Part shown: one piece after another, positions 13,907 to 22,063 of the stretch
Position numbering within the stretch: position 1 is the first letter of the stretch
Layout: every line of letters begins with the position of its first letter
Assembly (NCBI GenBank): GCA_002869665.1
Contig: PKUG01000099.1
Span: 1-36,668, forward strand
Source of the DNA: Desulfuromonas sp.
GTDB taxonomy: Bacteria; Desulfobacterota; Desulfuromonadia; Desulfuromonadales; Geopsychrobacteraceae
Direction: 5' to 3'
Length of the DNA: 36,668 bases
Made by a program: the position numbers and the translations under genes
The notes under the pieces: generated by a model
Told to the model about the DNA's origin: nothing
Database searches by the model: none
The model's input: the letters and a program-made list of their open reading frames with translations, nothing else

Positions 13907-15235
13907 TCAGCCGAGGATTACCATGGCGATGGCATAGCCGACCAGTGTGGCGACGAGGACTCCGACGAGGCCCGGCAGCATGAAGCTGTGGTTGAAGTAC
14001 CACTTGCCGATCTTGGTCGTTCCGGTCGTGTCGAAGGTGACCGTGGCAATATCGGACGGGTAGTTGGGGATGAAGAAATAGCCGTAGCATGAGGGCATGA
14101 TCCCGATCAGCAGCGCCGGGGAGAGGCCCAGCCCCAGGCCGACCGGCAGCATCATCCGGCAGGTTGCGGCCTGGCTGTTGATGACGATCGAGACGACGAA
14201 CATGGCCAGGGCGAAGGTCCAGGGGTAAGCGGTGACCATCTCGGTGATCGCGCCTTTGAAGCTGGGCATGGCGAACTTGAAGTAGGTGTCACTCATCCAG
14301 GCGATACCGAAGATTGCGATCGCCGCGACCATCCCCGACTTGAAGACGACCCCTTCCGGAACCTTGGAGGCCTTGGTCTTGGTCACCAGCAGGATCACGC
14401 CGCCGAAGGCCAGCATCATCATCTGGATGATGACCGACATGGCGATCGGTTTCTCCCCTTCGACCAGGGTCCGGATGCTCGGGACCATGGCGATAATGAC
14501 GATCACTACCAGGGCGAGGATGAACAGCAGCACCGAGTTACGTGCTGCGGCAGGGAGCTGTTCGCCAAGCGTGGTCGCCGTGGTCTCTTCGATCCGTTTT
14601 TTCCAGACCGGATCTTCGAGGCGCTTCTGGTATTCCGGGTCGTCTTCCAGTTCCTTGCCGCGGCGCAGGCTGTAGAGCGACATGGCGAACACGCCGATCA
14701 GGGTTGCCGGAATGGTGACCGAGAGGATCGACACCAGGGTGATGTTGCTGGCGATCCCGGAGAGTTGCGACAGGTAATAGACGACCGCCGCCGAGATCGG
14801 GCTGGCCGTGATCCCCATTTGCGACGCGACCGAAGAGGCTGCCATCGGGCGTTCCGGACGGATCCCGTTTTTCAGGGCGACGTCGCCGATGATCGGCATG
14901 ATCGAGTAGACGGCATGGCCGGTTCCGAGCATGAAGGTCATGGTGTAGGTACAGAGCGGACCGAGGATGGTGACCATTTTCGGTTTCGAGCGCAGCAGGC
15001 GCTCGGCGACCTGGAGCATGTACTTGAGACCGCCCGCCGCTTCGAGGATCGCGGCGCAGGTGACGACGGCGAGGATGATCAGCATGACGGTGATCGGCGG
15101 ACTGGTCGGCGGCATCTTGAAAACGAAGACTTCAATGACCAGGCCGATCCCGGAGACGACCCCGAGGCCGATCCCGCCGTAACGACTTCCCAGATAAAGC
15201 ATCAGCAGCAGAAACAGAAACTGGATGTACAACAT
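13907..15235 (-). CDS. Anaerobic C4-dicarboxylate carrier, Dcu family
   Basis: A 442-residue polytopic membrane protein with about ten to twelve hydrophobic segments. It opens MLYIQFLFLLLMLYLGSRYG, followed by FKMPPTSPPITVMLIILAVV and the conserved GTGHAVYSIMPIIGDVALK and SVASQMGITASPIS segments of DcuA/DcuB antiporters. Such carriers exchange fumarate, malate or aspartate for succinate during anaerobic growth, which would suit fumarate respiration. The DcuA/DcuB subtype cannot be decided by eye. AAAGGAG precedes the ATG. It is monocistronic, bounded downstream by the 13844-13886 terminator. The DcuSR-like pair at 24030-26334 is a plausible regulator, although nine kilobases away. Confidence 0.93.
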   Translation of the reverse strand: MLYIQFLFLLLMLYLGSRYGGIGLGVVSGIGLVIEVFVFKMPPTSPPITVMLIILAVVTCAAILEAAGGLKYMLQVAERLLRSKPKMVTILGPLCTYTMTFMLGTGHAVYSIMPIIGDVALKNGIRPERPMAASSVASQMGITASPISAAVVYYLSQLSGIASNITLVSILSVTIPATLIGVFAMSLYSLRRGKELEDDPEYQKRLEDPVWKKRIEETTATTLGEQLPAAARNSVLLFILALVVIVIIAMVPSIRTLVEGEKPIAMSVIIQMMMLAFGGVILLVTKTKASKVPEGVVFKSGMVAAIAIFGIAWMSDTYFKFAMPSFKGAITEMVTAYPWTFALAMFVVSIVINSQAATCRMMLPVGLGLGLSPALLIGIMPSCYGYFFIPNYPSDIATVTFDTTGTTKIGKWYFNHSFMLPGLVGVLVATLVGYAIAMVILG

Positions 15236-15473
15236 AGCGCGGCTCCTTTCGCGTTGCGGAACGTCACGGGGACGTTTGATTATCGTTAAGGAGACTCTAT
15301 CGCCGCGCTAACGCCTTGTATATAAAACGGATTTAAAGAGGATATTGTCTTTTGTGCCGATTGTGGTGATTGTGCTCACGGAGGGTGGACGAGAAGAAAA
15401 TGGCGGCAAAATGCCATGGATCACTTTACCGGTAATGATTTGCGATGTTATCGTCATACCTAGTAAGTCAGTT

Positions 15474-15563
15474 CTCGAAACGCCAAACCTGCCGAGAGAC
15501 AGGGACGGAAAGCGACGGGTCTTTCCAGGTTCAAACCACAAGACAGCCGGGCTGCCGAAGGAT
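15474..15563 (+). promoter_or_regulatory. GEMM-I-like (cyclic dinucleotide) riboswitch aptamer, variant
   Basis: The layout is that of the GEMM-I aptamer. A CAAACC start is followed by a P2 hairpin capped by a GAGA tetraloop (CCTGCC-GAGA-GACAGG, one mismatch). The GGGACG-AAAGC joining strand comes next, then a P3 stem (GTCTT at 15519-15523 with AAGAC at 15540-15544) topped by a GGTT/AACC hairpin, and finally AGCCGGGCTGCCGAAGG. Two bases differ from the usual core as I remember it: GCCAAACC instead of GGCAAACC, and GACGGAAAGC instead of GACGCAAAGC. The first change lies at the position expected to contact the ligand. It may therefore be a variant-specificity or damaged switch. It lies 90 bp ahead of the cupin gene. 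Confidence 0.8.
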
Positions 15564-15591
15564 AAAAACTTTCGGGCAGTCCGGCTTTTTT
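15545..15591 (+). terminator. Terminator expression platform of the GEMM-I-like riboswitch
   Basis: The 3' strand of the aptamer (15545-15561) pairs with 15569-15586 (CTTTCGGGCAGTCCGGCT) over about 17 bp with one G-T pair and one bulge, followed by six T. Aptamer P1 and this hairpin are mutually exclusive, so ligand binding should prevent termination and switch the cupin gene on. That direction is inferred from geometry. Confidence 0.8.
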
Positions 15592-15653
15592 CTTGGCTGC
15601 GAGACGGGCGGACTCCCGCAAGCAAACGCTTTCAGCACGTGGAGGATAAAACG

Positions 15654-16037
15654 ATGAGAATTGCAAAAGAGGATATTCCGGTCAGAATCGATGTGCCGGG
15701 GGCCACGGCCCGCCAGGTTAAAGAGTTCGGCGATGCAACGGGCTACGGGAAGATCGGCGGTGAATATTTTTCGTTCGCTGCCGGAACCGACATTGCCGGT
15801 CTGCTTGAGGGGTTGCAAGGGGATCTGTGCCAGTGCCCACACTGGGGCTACCTGATCGAAGGAAAGCTGACCGTCAGCTTTGCCGACGGTCAGGACGAAG
15901 TCGTTTCAACAAACGATATCTTCTATTGGCCTCCCGGACATACGGTCCAGGCCGAGGAAGATACGGAAATGGTTCTATTCAGCCCGCAGCATGAACATGG
16001 CCAGGTGATGGAGCATATTCTGGGCAAGCTTGGCTAA
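15654..16037 (+). CDS. Cupin-domain protein under riboswitch control
   Basis: A 127-residue protein from the ATG at 15654, which follows GGAGG at 15641-15645; the longer upstream frame runs through the riboswitch and is not coding. A single small cupin barrel is suggested by CPHWGYLIEGKLTVSFADG, with one metal-ligand-like His and the G-x-L-x-V strand, and later by TNDIFYWPPGHTVQAEEDTEMVLFSP. The second cupin motif retains PPGH. There is no signal peptide. Catalytic or signalling function is unknown. It is apparently monocistronic and converges on the stress-protein gene at 16068. Control by a cyclic-dinucleotide-type leader makes it a candidate effector of that signalling network. Confidence 0.85.
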   Translation: MRIAKEDIPVRIDVPGATARQVKEFGDATGYGKIGGEYFSFAAGTDIAGLLEGLQGDLCQCPHWGYLIEGKLTVSFADGQDEVVSTNDIFYWPPGHTVQAEEDTEMVLFSPQHEHGQVMEHILGKLG

Positions 16038-16067
16038 ATGGGGACTGTTTGATTGCCGTGGCCTCCG

Positions 16068-16895
16068 TCAACTGGCCGCTGTTTTGATCCAGTCGCATTT
16101 CGGTCCGACGACAAGCATGCTGTTCGGCAGATTGCTCTGGACCTTCTCCATCGTGCTGCCGAACAGGGTGTCGCGGATCAGTCCTTTGCCGTAGGCACCG
16201 AGCAGCACCAGGCTGTCGTGAGGAATGGAGTACAACTGTTCGACAAGATCCCCTGCCGACCAGAAGGTCCAGTCAAGGGAGGCGACCAACTCCCCGGAAA
16301 AGCCCTGGTCGAGCATCTGGACTTCGAACTCACGTCGACTCCCCTGGCTGAAGATACGTAGCGGAGTGTTGCTGCGCCTGCGGATTTCCAGGGCCAGGCG
16401 CAGTGCTGCGGCAGCATTGTCGGAGCCGCCGTAGAGGACGGCGAGGCTGTTCCAGGGTTTGAAAACCGGTGCCGGGAGGAAAATCGGAAAGTGGGCGCTC
16501 TGGACGATCCTGCGCACTTTCGAGCCGATCATCCCCAGGGCGATCTTGCGGGTATCGTCACTCATCGAGCGCGGACAGGTCATCAACGAAAAGTGAACCG
16601 GCAGGTCGGGCAGGGTGCTGGCGCTTTTGCTGACCGGTTGGACCAAGGAGTGCTTGATCCGGTAAGGGGCAAGAACCTCACGAATGTGCTCTTCTGCCGA
16701 GGCCGGGTCTGTCAGGTAGCTGCCATCCAGGTCGACCTGAACGACATCCCTATCGAAATAAAGGAGAAAACTTTTGCTTTCCGGCTGGTAGATCGCCAGC
16801 GGCATATTCAGCCGGGAGCAGAAATAGGCCGATTGCAATAGCGTTTCGCGGCCGAAGGGGGTATTGCGGAAGACGTGGAACAGCGGCTTGTTCAT
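16068..16895 (-). CDS. Universal stress protein-like protein
   Basis: A 275-residue cytoplasmic protein. The C-terminal half has the Usp ending LGAYGKGLIRDTLFGSTMEKV then NSMLVVGP, which resembles the ATP-binding G-x2-G-x(9)-G-S/T pattern of UspA-like domains. The N-terminal half is an alpha/beta domain that could be a second, divergent Usp module (GRETLLQSAYFCSRLNMPLAIY), giving the tandem layout of UspE-type proteins. It starts MNKPLFHVFRNTPFG. It is monocistronic and convergent with the cupin gene. Family placement is fairly secure from the C-terminal motif; the physiological trigger is not visible. Confidence 0.8.
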   Translation of the reverse strand: MNKPLFHVFRNTPFGRETLLQSAYFCSRLNMPLAIYQPESKSFLLYFDRDVVQVDLDGSYLTDPASAEEHIREVLAPYRIKHSLVQPVSKSASTLPDLPVHFSLMTCPRSMSDDTRKIALGMIGSKVRRIVQSAHFPIFLPAPVFKPWNSLAVLYGGSDNAAAALRLALEIRRRSNTPLRIFSQGSRREFEVQMLDQGFSGELVASLDWTFWSAGDLVEQLYSIPHDSLVLLGAYGKGLIRDTLFGSTMEKVQSNLPNSMLVVGPKCDWIKTAAS

Positions 16896-16979
16896 GGCAA
16901 CTCCGATCCTTTGGAAAGCCGCATCATAACGCCGCAGGGGATCGTATGCAAATCAGAGGGGCTTTGCCCGAAAATGGAG

Positions 16980-17180
16980 TCAGTGCTCATGTTCCCGCAG
17001 ATAGGCGTCGACGCAGGCCCGGCAGATACAGGCTTTGCGCTGCAGTTCCGGCGGGACCCGGTCGATCAGCCCCTGGGGAAAGGTCACGTCATTGCACCAG
17101 CAGGATTCTTCCGTGTGCATCTTGCAGCCGTTGTCGTTACCGCAAAGCGGGCAGGCTTTTTCATCGATGGGGGTGGTCAT
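16980..17180 (-). CDS. Cysteine-rich CWC-type small protein
   Basis: A 66-residue protein with the pattern CPLCGNDNGCKMH, then CWCNDVTFPQGLIDRVPPELQRK, then CICRACV. This matches the cysteine-rich CWC family, in which seven or eight Cys probably bind metal. The ATG at 17180 is preceded by GGAGGAACAGTC; an in-frame ATG six codons upstream has no comparable site. There is no signal peptide. It is placed alone between the stress protein and the exported PLD protein, divergent from the latter. The molecular role of the family is not established, to my knowledge. Confidence 0.82.
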   Translation of the reverse strand: MTTPIDEKACPLCGNDNGCKMHTEESCWCNDVTFPQGLIDRVPPELQRKACICRACVDAYLREHEH

Positions 17181-17315
17181 GACTGTTCCTCCGGGCATTG
17201 TATGTCTCTGGTAATTTCAGATTCATCGTTTGGAAATGTGAGACATTAATTCTAATATAGATCTGGTCCATTTGCTGCCGCATATACTGCTTTATCACTG
17301 TCGGAGTCGAATGTC

Positions 17316-18782
17316 TTGAACAGGTTCTGCCTCTTTCTATTTTTCCTTCTGTTATCTTCCTCCGTTGCTGCAGCTGGCCAGCTGCAGGATTTAGTGACAC
17401 CGCTGCTTATAGCCCACCCCGATCGGAGTGGCGCCTATGTGCTCGACAAGGGGGAGGAGGCGCTGCTGGCCCGGGCCTGGCTGGTCGATCATGCCGTTCA
17501 ATCGATCGACGTCCAGTATTTCATCTGGAGCGATGACAATATCGGGACACTGGCCACGGAGAGCCTGCTGCGGGCGGCTGAGCGCGGCGTGCAGGTGCGG
17601 GTGATCGTCGATGATCTGCTGGTGCAGGCGCCGGACGACTTCCTTCTCGCCCTGGCGGCGCACCCCGCAATCGAGATCCGTATTTACAACCCGCAGCACA
17701 AGACCGGCGTTTCGACCGGGGAGCGGCTGTGGAACATTTTCAGCAACTTTCGCGCCGCCAATCAGCGCATGCACGACAAGACCTTCATCGTCGACCGGCA
17801 GGTGGCGATCACCGGCGGCCGCAACATGGCCGACGAGTATTACGACTACGACCACGAATACAATTTCCGCGACCGCGATGTTCTCCTGCTCGGCCCGGTT
17901 GCCGAAAGCATGACCGCCAGCTTCGAGACTTTCTGGAACAGTTCTCTGGCCGTTCCCATCGAACAACTGCTCGACCCGAAAAAGTCTCCGGATGCGCAGC
18001 AGCGGTTAGAGATTTATGCCGAGCTGCACGCCTACGCGCAGAATCCGGAGAATTTCGCCCCGGCGGTGAAGCTGGCGCTGGAAAACCTGCCGCAGAAGTT
18101 CCAGGGGTTGATCGACGGGCTGGTGTGGGACGAGGTGCGTTTCATCAGCGATGAGCCGGGAAAGAACTCCGGGGCAGATGGCCTGGGCGGCGGCGGACGC
18201 AGCACCGCCCTGCTGGTCGACGCTCTGCTCCAGGCGCGGGAGAGCGTGACCATCCAGTCCCCCTACCTGGTGCTGCCAGACGGCGGGTTGGAGCTGTTCG
18301 CCGGGCTGATCGCCAGAGGGGTCAAGGTGCGGATCAGCACCAACTCGCTGCTGTCCACCGATAATCTGCAGGCATTCAGCGGCTACAGTAAACAGCGTGA
18401 CGAACTGCTGGAGGCGGGGATCGAGGTCTTCGAGTTTCAGCCCCAGCCGCAGATTCAGGAACGGTTTCTGGAACGCTATCCCGCCTTGAAGGACAATGCG
18501 CCGGTATTCGCCATCCACGCCAAGACCCTGGTGATCGACGGCCGGACGCTCTTTATCGGCACCTTCAACCTCGACCCGCGTTCGGCGAATCTCAACACCG
18601 AGGTCGGTGTCATCATCGACAACCCGCAACTGGGGCAGGTGGTGGAACAGCAGATCGAACGCGACATGGCCCCCGGCAACAGCTGGAACAGCGCCACGGA
18701 TAACCCGGACCGCTTTGCCCCCTGGGGGAAACGTTTCAAGCTCGGTTTCTGGAAGTTGATGCCGCTGAAGGACATCCTTTGA
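17316..18782 (+). CDS. Exported phospholipase D-family protein (ClsC-like)
   Basis: A 488-residue protein with a cleavable-looking signal peptide (FCLFLFFLLLSSSVAAAG, residues 4-21), so it acts in the periplasm. Two PLD motifs are complete: H153/K155/D160 followed by ITGGRNMADEYYDYD, and H401/K403/D408 followed by FIGTFNLDPRSANLNTE. The pattern resembles the ClsC-like PLD group rather than the membrane-anchored synthase at 1409. The start is a TTG with GGAG nine bases upstream; an overlapping ATG at 17311 leads straight to a stop (ATG TCT TGA), which may dampen initiation. Substrate is uncertain: phospholipid transfer or hydrolysis. No partner gene is adjacent. Confidence 0.88.
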   Translation: MNRFCLFLFFLLLSSSVAAAGQLQDLVTPLLIAHPDRSGAYVLDKGEEALLARAWLVDHAVQSIDVQYFIWSDDNIGTLATESLLRAAERGVQVRVIVDDLLVQAPDDFLLALAAHPAIEIRIYNPQHKTGVSTGERLWNIFSNFRAANQRMHDKTFIVDRQVAITGGRNMADEYYDYDHEYNFRDRDVLLLGPVAESMTASFETFWNSSLAVPIEQLLDPKKSPDAQQRLEIYAELHAYAQNPENFAPAVKLALENLPQKFQGLIDGLVWDEVRFISDEPGKNSGADGLGGGGRSTALLVDALLQARESVTIQSPYLVLPDGGLELFAGLIARGVKVRISTNSLLSTDNLQAFSGYSKQRDELLEAGIEVFEFQPQPQIQERFLERYPALKDNAPVFAIHAKTLVIDGRTLFIGTFNLDPRSANLNTEVGVIIDNPQLGQVVEQQIERDMAPGNSWNSATDNPDRFAPWGKRFKLGFWKLMPLKDIL

Positions 18783-18885
18783 TTTAACCCAGTCTTTGAA
18801 GTTTCAGGCCCCGGTCAATAGAAATACTGTACACTCAACCGAATTCAACAGCGTCCAGAAACCATCAAGTCATCCGGAGCGAACC

Positions 18886-19470
18886 ATGAAAATGAAAGAC
18901 CTGAAGCCCGTCATCGAAAAGAACCGTTCTTACCGCCGCTTTGATTTCGCGCGGAAAATTCCCGCAGATTTTCTGGTTGACCTGGTCGATGCGGCGCGCA
19001 TGAGCCAGAGCGCCGCCAACCTGCAGCCCCTCAGTTACATGACCGTCGCAGAAGAGGAGATGGTCGCGAAAGTGCATAAACATATGCGCTGGGCCGGTTA
19101 TCTGGCCGACTGGAGTGGCCCGGTCGACGCAGAACGGCCGGTTGCCTACATCGTTGTTTTAGGCAATACCCAGGTCAAACAGACCTATCGGGATGTGGAC
19201 GCCGGGCTGGCCATGCAGAATATGTGCATCTGTGCGGCGGCTGAAGGGTTGGGCTCCTGCATCATCGCGAACATCGACAGGGCAGCACTGGTTGAACTGC
19301 TTGAGATCCCGGAGCAGTTTGAAGTCCTTTACGCGCTGGCGTTCGGCTATCCTGTGGAAAAGGTGCGGCTGGTGCCATTTGCCGGGGATGTGAAATATTA
19401 TCGGGACAGCGAGCAAAATCACTTTGTGCCGAAACGCTTGCTGAAGGACGTTTTGATAAAGCAGGTTTAG
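18886..19470 (+). CDS. Nitroreductase family flavoprotein
   Basis: A 194-residue protein from the ATG at 18886 (GGAG seven bases before); the frame extends 30 codons upstream without a ribosome binding site. The N-terminal RSYRRFDFARKIP segment provides FMN-phosphate-binding arginines, followed by ARMSQSAANLQPLSYM. The middle AGLAMQNMCICAAAEGLGSCII and the end AFGYPVEKVRLVPF complete the nitroreductase fold. These enzymes are FMN-dependent, usually dimeric, and use NAD(P)H. The substrate cannot be read from sequence. Cys residues in the CICAAAEGLGSC stretch are notable but within family variation. It is apparently monocistronic and follows the exported PLD gene by about 100 bp. Confidence 0.9.
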   Translation: MKMKDLKPVIEKNRSYRRFDFARKIPADFLVDLVDAARMSQSAANLQPLSYMTVAEEEMVAKVHKHMRWAGYLADWSGPVDAERPVAYIVVLGNTQVKQTYRDVDAGLAMQNMCICAAAEGLGSCIIANIDRAALVELLEIPEQFEVLYALAFGYPVEKVRLVPFAGDVKYYRDSEQNHFVPKRLLKDVLIKQV

Positions 19471-19499
19471 CTTGAAATGGAGACGGATTTATCTGGTTG

Positions 19500-19740
19500 A
19501 AAACAGATCGCTTTTTATCTCCCTCCCTCCCTTCCTCCTTGTGACCTGAAGCCCACCTGAGTTGGCGCAAGCCACTCAGGCGGGCGCAGCCAATGCCCGT
19601 TATCCGGGCGTCAAATAATAGACCGTAGCACCTGACATCCGTAACGGCTGTCCCCACGTACCGGGAAACCGGCAATCGGACCCGAATACGTCCCATGCCA
19701 GAGCCATGTGACGGCGCTTGTCGCGTTTTCGATACTCTCC
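19500..19740 (-). pseudogene. Decayed SnoaL-like ester cyclase gene
   Basis: Three reading frames of the minus strand each carry part of one SnoaL-like protein. VTWLWHGTYSGPIAGFPV is in one frame, RMSGATVYYL in a second, and FDARITG, then ARLSGLRQLRWASG, in a third. Homologues read roughly as aromatic-Arg-Gly-Thr-His, Phe-x-Gly-x-Pro, then a Val-Tyr-Tyr strand and a Leu-rich end helix. At least two frameshifts separate these pieces, and no start is found. A second remnant at 22064-22243 has the same C-terminal part. The region also holds a CCTGAG...CTCAGG hairpin, which is better explained by the coding remnant. The rest of 19471-19889 holds the amidase promoter and operator. Confidence 0.75.
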
Positions 19741-19816
19741 TGCCGGTTGAAACACTGATCCGGAACGGGACAAGATGGGAGCGCCCCCTCCCTGAGGTCG
19801 CCCGAGGCCTGGATGT

Positions 19817-19845
19817 TTGACACAGACTGCATTCTGAACTATAAA
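19817..19845 (+). promoter_or_regulatory. Near-consensus sigma-70 promoter of amidase-tetR operon
   Basis: TTGACA at 19817-19822 and TATAAA at 19840-19845 are separated by exactly 17 bp. Transcription should start near 19852, inside the adjoining palindrome, 40 bp before the amidase ATG. Confidence 0.85.
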
Positions 19846-19846
19846 G

Positions 19847-19871
19847 AATAGCGAATCCGCAATTCGCTATT
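19847..19871. promoter_or_regulatory. 25-bp palindromic operator, probable TetR site
   Basis: Perfect 10-bp arms AATAGCGAAT and ATTCGCTATT flank a five-base centre CCGCA. The palindrome abuts the -10 element and covers the expected start site. That position suits a repressor that blocks polymerase, most likely the TetR protein encoded as second gene of the same operon. Confidence 0.8.
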
Positions 19872-19889
19872 TAAGAGAGGACCATACCT

Positions 19890-21338
19890 ATGGCTATCCG
19901 CACCGCTCAGATCGCACCCTGTCTGCAGGAAAATTTTATCGCCCTCGATGCCATGGCCCAGGCCGACCTTGTCCGCCGTGGGGAGGTTTCTCCCCTGGAA
20001 TTGGTGGATGCCGCCATTGCCAGGATCGAGTCTCTGAATCCGCAGATCAATGCCCTGGCGTCGTCTGATTTTGCTCTGGCGCGGGGCAAGGCACTGGCTG
20101 CTAGTTCACACGGAGTGCTGGCCGCCGTACCGACCCTGATAAAAGACCTGCTGGCCTATCCCGGCTTGAGACTGGAAAGGGGTTCGCGCCTGTTCAAGGG
20201 GCATATGGCGGAGGTTATCAGCCCTTATGCTGAAGCCCTGGGGCGCGCAGGTCTTATTGCCCTCGGCAAAACCACCACCTCGGAGTTGGGCCTGCTGGGG
20301 ACGACCGAAACCCTGGCCTGCGGAGCAACGCGGAATCCCTGGGACCTTTCCCGCTCCAGCGGCGGTTCCTCCGGGGGGGCAGCCGCTGCTGTGGCAAGCG
20401 GTATGGTGCCGGTGGCGCATGCCTCGGATGGTGGCGGATCGATCCGCGGTCCCGGCTCCTTCTGCGGGCTGTTCGGCTTCAAGCCGAGCCGGGGGCGGAC
20501 CTTGGCCGCTGATGTCCCGCCAACACTGCCAACAGCCGGACTGCTCAGCGAGCACTGTCTCAGCCGTTCCGTCAGGGACAGTGCCGCCTGGCTCGCGATA
20601 ACGGAACGTAACGATCCGGAAGCGCCCTTTGCTCCTCTGGGGATGCTGACGGAACCGCCGCGTAATCGGTTGCGTATCGGGGTCTACCGGCAGGATGTGT
20701 TCGGCCGCGATCCCGAACCTGCGGCCTTGGCAGCCCTCGAACATGCCTGTCGGCTGTGCCGGGAGATCGGGCACGAAATCGTGGAAGTTGCCGCGCCGCG
20801 CTATGCCCCGGATGCACCGAAAAACGCCTTTTTCCTGCTCACCGGAGCGGTTCTGGCCGGAACCTTTGATTTCCTGCAGCAAGCCATGGGGCCGGCATTT
20901 CGGCCGGAACTGGCAGAGCCCTACACTCTGGAACTGATCCGGCGCGCCGCCCAGTCCTCGCCCGCTCAGCTGGTGCAGGCGCAGAAGGCCTTGGCGAGCG
21001 GACAGCTGATCGCCGAGCAGAGCATGGCCTCTTTTGATCTGCTGCTGTGCCCGACCGTAGCGGATGTCGCCTTTCCTCTGCAGCGTTATCGTCCTACGGA
21101 TGCGGCGGATAAACTGATCGCTTTTACCGAATCCGTGGCCGGGTATACGGTTATTGCTTCTGTCGCCGGCTGGCCGGCAATGTCCATCCCCCTTTACCGT
21201 AACGCTGACGGCCTGCCGCTCGGCAGCCATTTTGCCGCGCCCTGCGGTCGCGAAGATCTGCTGTTCGGGCTGGCATATCAGCTGGAACAGGCTGCCGATT
21301 GGGGCAACGACTGGCCGGATCTGCTGGCGGAGGTATGA
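19890..21338 (+). CDS. Amidase-signature family hydrolase
   Basis: A 482-residue amidase-signature enzyme. The Ser-cisSer-Lys triad is visible as K85 in TLIKDLL, S160/S161 in GGSSGG and the nucleophile S184 in SDGGGSIRGP, followed by CGLFGFKPSRGR. The N-terminal LVRRGEVSPLELVDAAIARI helix is typical. These enzymes cleave linear amides; the specific substrate is unknown, and no GatB/GatC partner is present, so it is not the tRNA amidotransferase subunit. GAGAGGA precedes the ATG. The gene is driven by the 19817 promoter and followed, two bases before its stop, by the ribosome binding site of the tetR gene. Its flanks carry ester-cyclase remnants. Confidence 0.93.
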   Translation: MAIRTAQIAPCLQENFIALDAMAQADLVRRGEVSPLELVDAAIARIESLNPQINALASSDFALARGKALAASSHGVLAAVPTLIKDLLAYPGLRLERGSRLFKGHMAEVISPYAEALGRAGLIALGKTTTSELGLLGTTETLACGATRNPWDLSRSSGGSSGGAAAAVASGMVPVAHASDGGGSIRGPGSFCGLFGFKPSRGRTLAADVPPTLPTAGLLSEHCLSRSVRDSAAWLAITERNDPEAPFAPLGMLTEPPRNRLRIGVYRQDVFGRDPEPAALAALEHACRLCREIGHEIVEVAAPRYAPDAPKNAFFLLTGAVLAGTFDFLQQAMGPAFRPELAEPYTLELIRRAAQSSPAQLVQAQKALASGQLIAEQSMASFDLLLCPTVADVAFPLQRYRPTDAADKLIAFTESVAGYTVIASVAGWPAMSIPLYRNADGLPLGSHFAAPCGREDLLFGLAYQLEQAADWGNDWPDLLAEV

Positions 21339-21342
21339 AGCT

Positions 21343-21984
21343 ATGGCACAGAGACTGAAGCAGGAGGTGCGGGAGCGGATCCTTGCCGCAGCCGTGCAGG
21401 TGTACGCGGAACAGGGGTATGGCGCGGCCCGGCTTGTTGATATCGCGGACCGGGCGCAGGTGGGAACGGGCAACCTGTACCGTTATTTCAAGGGGAAAGA
21501 AGCGCTGTTCAATGAACTCGTCACCCCTGCCCTGGCTGCCGAGCTGTTGCGGCGGTTGCGCAGAAGAATGCGTGAACTGGCGGATATGAAGGATTGGGGG
21601 CGGGCCACTGTCGCCGGTGCTGACGGGGCGGATGCGTTGCTGGAATTCTGGGTGGAGCAGCGTGAAGTGGTTATCATCCTGCTGTCCGGGGCGGAGGGAA
21701 CCCGACTGGCCCATGTACGCTCCCTGGTCCATAGTGAATTATCCCGCCAGGCCGGACGGTACATCCGCATGCAGGAAGAACGGGTGGGAAAAGAGGGCAC
21801 GGCAGCGCTTGCGCCGGTTCCCCGTTTTGTGCTGACGCAGATTTTTGCCGGGACCATCGAGATGATCATTGCCATTTTGCGGCAGTACCGGGAGCCGAAA
21901 GACATTCGTGAGGCCTTTGCCAACTTCTGGCGTTACCAGTTGCACGGTCTGCAGGCGCTGTTGACGGTGAGCGGTGAAGAATGA
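21343..21984 (+). CDS. TetR-family transcriptional regulator
   Basis: A 213-residue repressor-like protein. The N-terminal helix-turn-helix spans about residues 8-55 (RILAAAVQVYAEQGYGAARL, then VGTGNLYRYFKGKEALF). The divergent ligand domain is helical and contains WVEQREVVIILLSGAEGTR. The ATG at 21343 is 5 bp after the amidase stop with GGAGG overlapping the end of the amidase gene, so the two are translationally linked. The longer upstream frame overlaps the amidase and is rejected. It probably binds the palindrome at 19847-19871 and autoregulates the operon; the inducer may be the amidase substrate or product. That is an inference from arrangement. Confidence 0.93.
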   Translation: MAQRLKQEVRERILAAAVQVYAEQGYGAARLVDIADRAQVGTGNLYRYFKGKEALFNELVTPALAAELLRRLRRRMRELADMKDWGRATVAGADGADALLEFWVEQREVVIILLSGAEGTRLAHVRSLVHSELSRQAGRYIRMQEERVGKEGTAALAPVPRFVLTQIFAGTIEMIIAILRQYREPKDIREAFANFWRYQLHGLQALLTVSGEE

Positions 21985-22063
21985 GGGGAAATTTTTTAGC
22001 GAGAAGAAAGCAAGGCTTCATAGCGGAAAGATAGCAGGGAGTTGTTTTCAGGAGCAGACAGTC

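Noticed and set aside
15345-15653. Upstream extension of the cupin frame
   Set aside because: It would pass through the riboswitch and terminator, whereas the ATG at 15654 has a GGAGG site and starts the conserved domain.
19890-21338. Amidase as GatA of the tRNA amidotransferase
   Set aside because: No gatB or gatC is adjacent, and the gene is in a regulated accessory operon with TetR.
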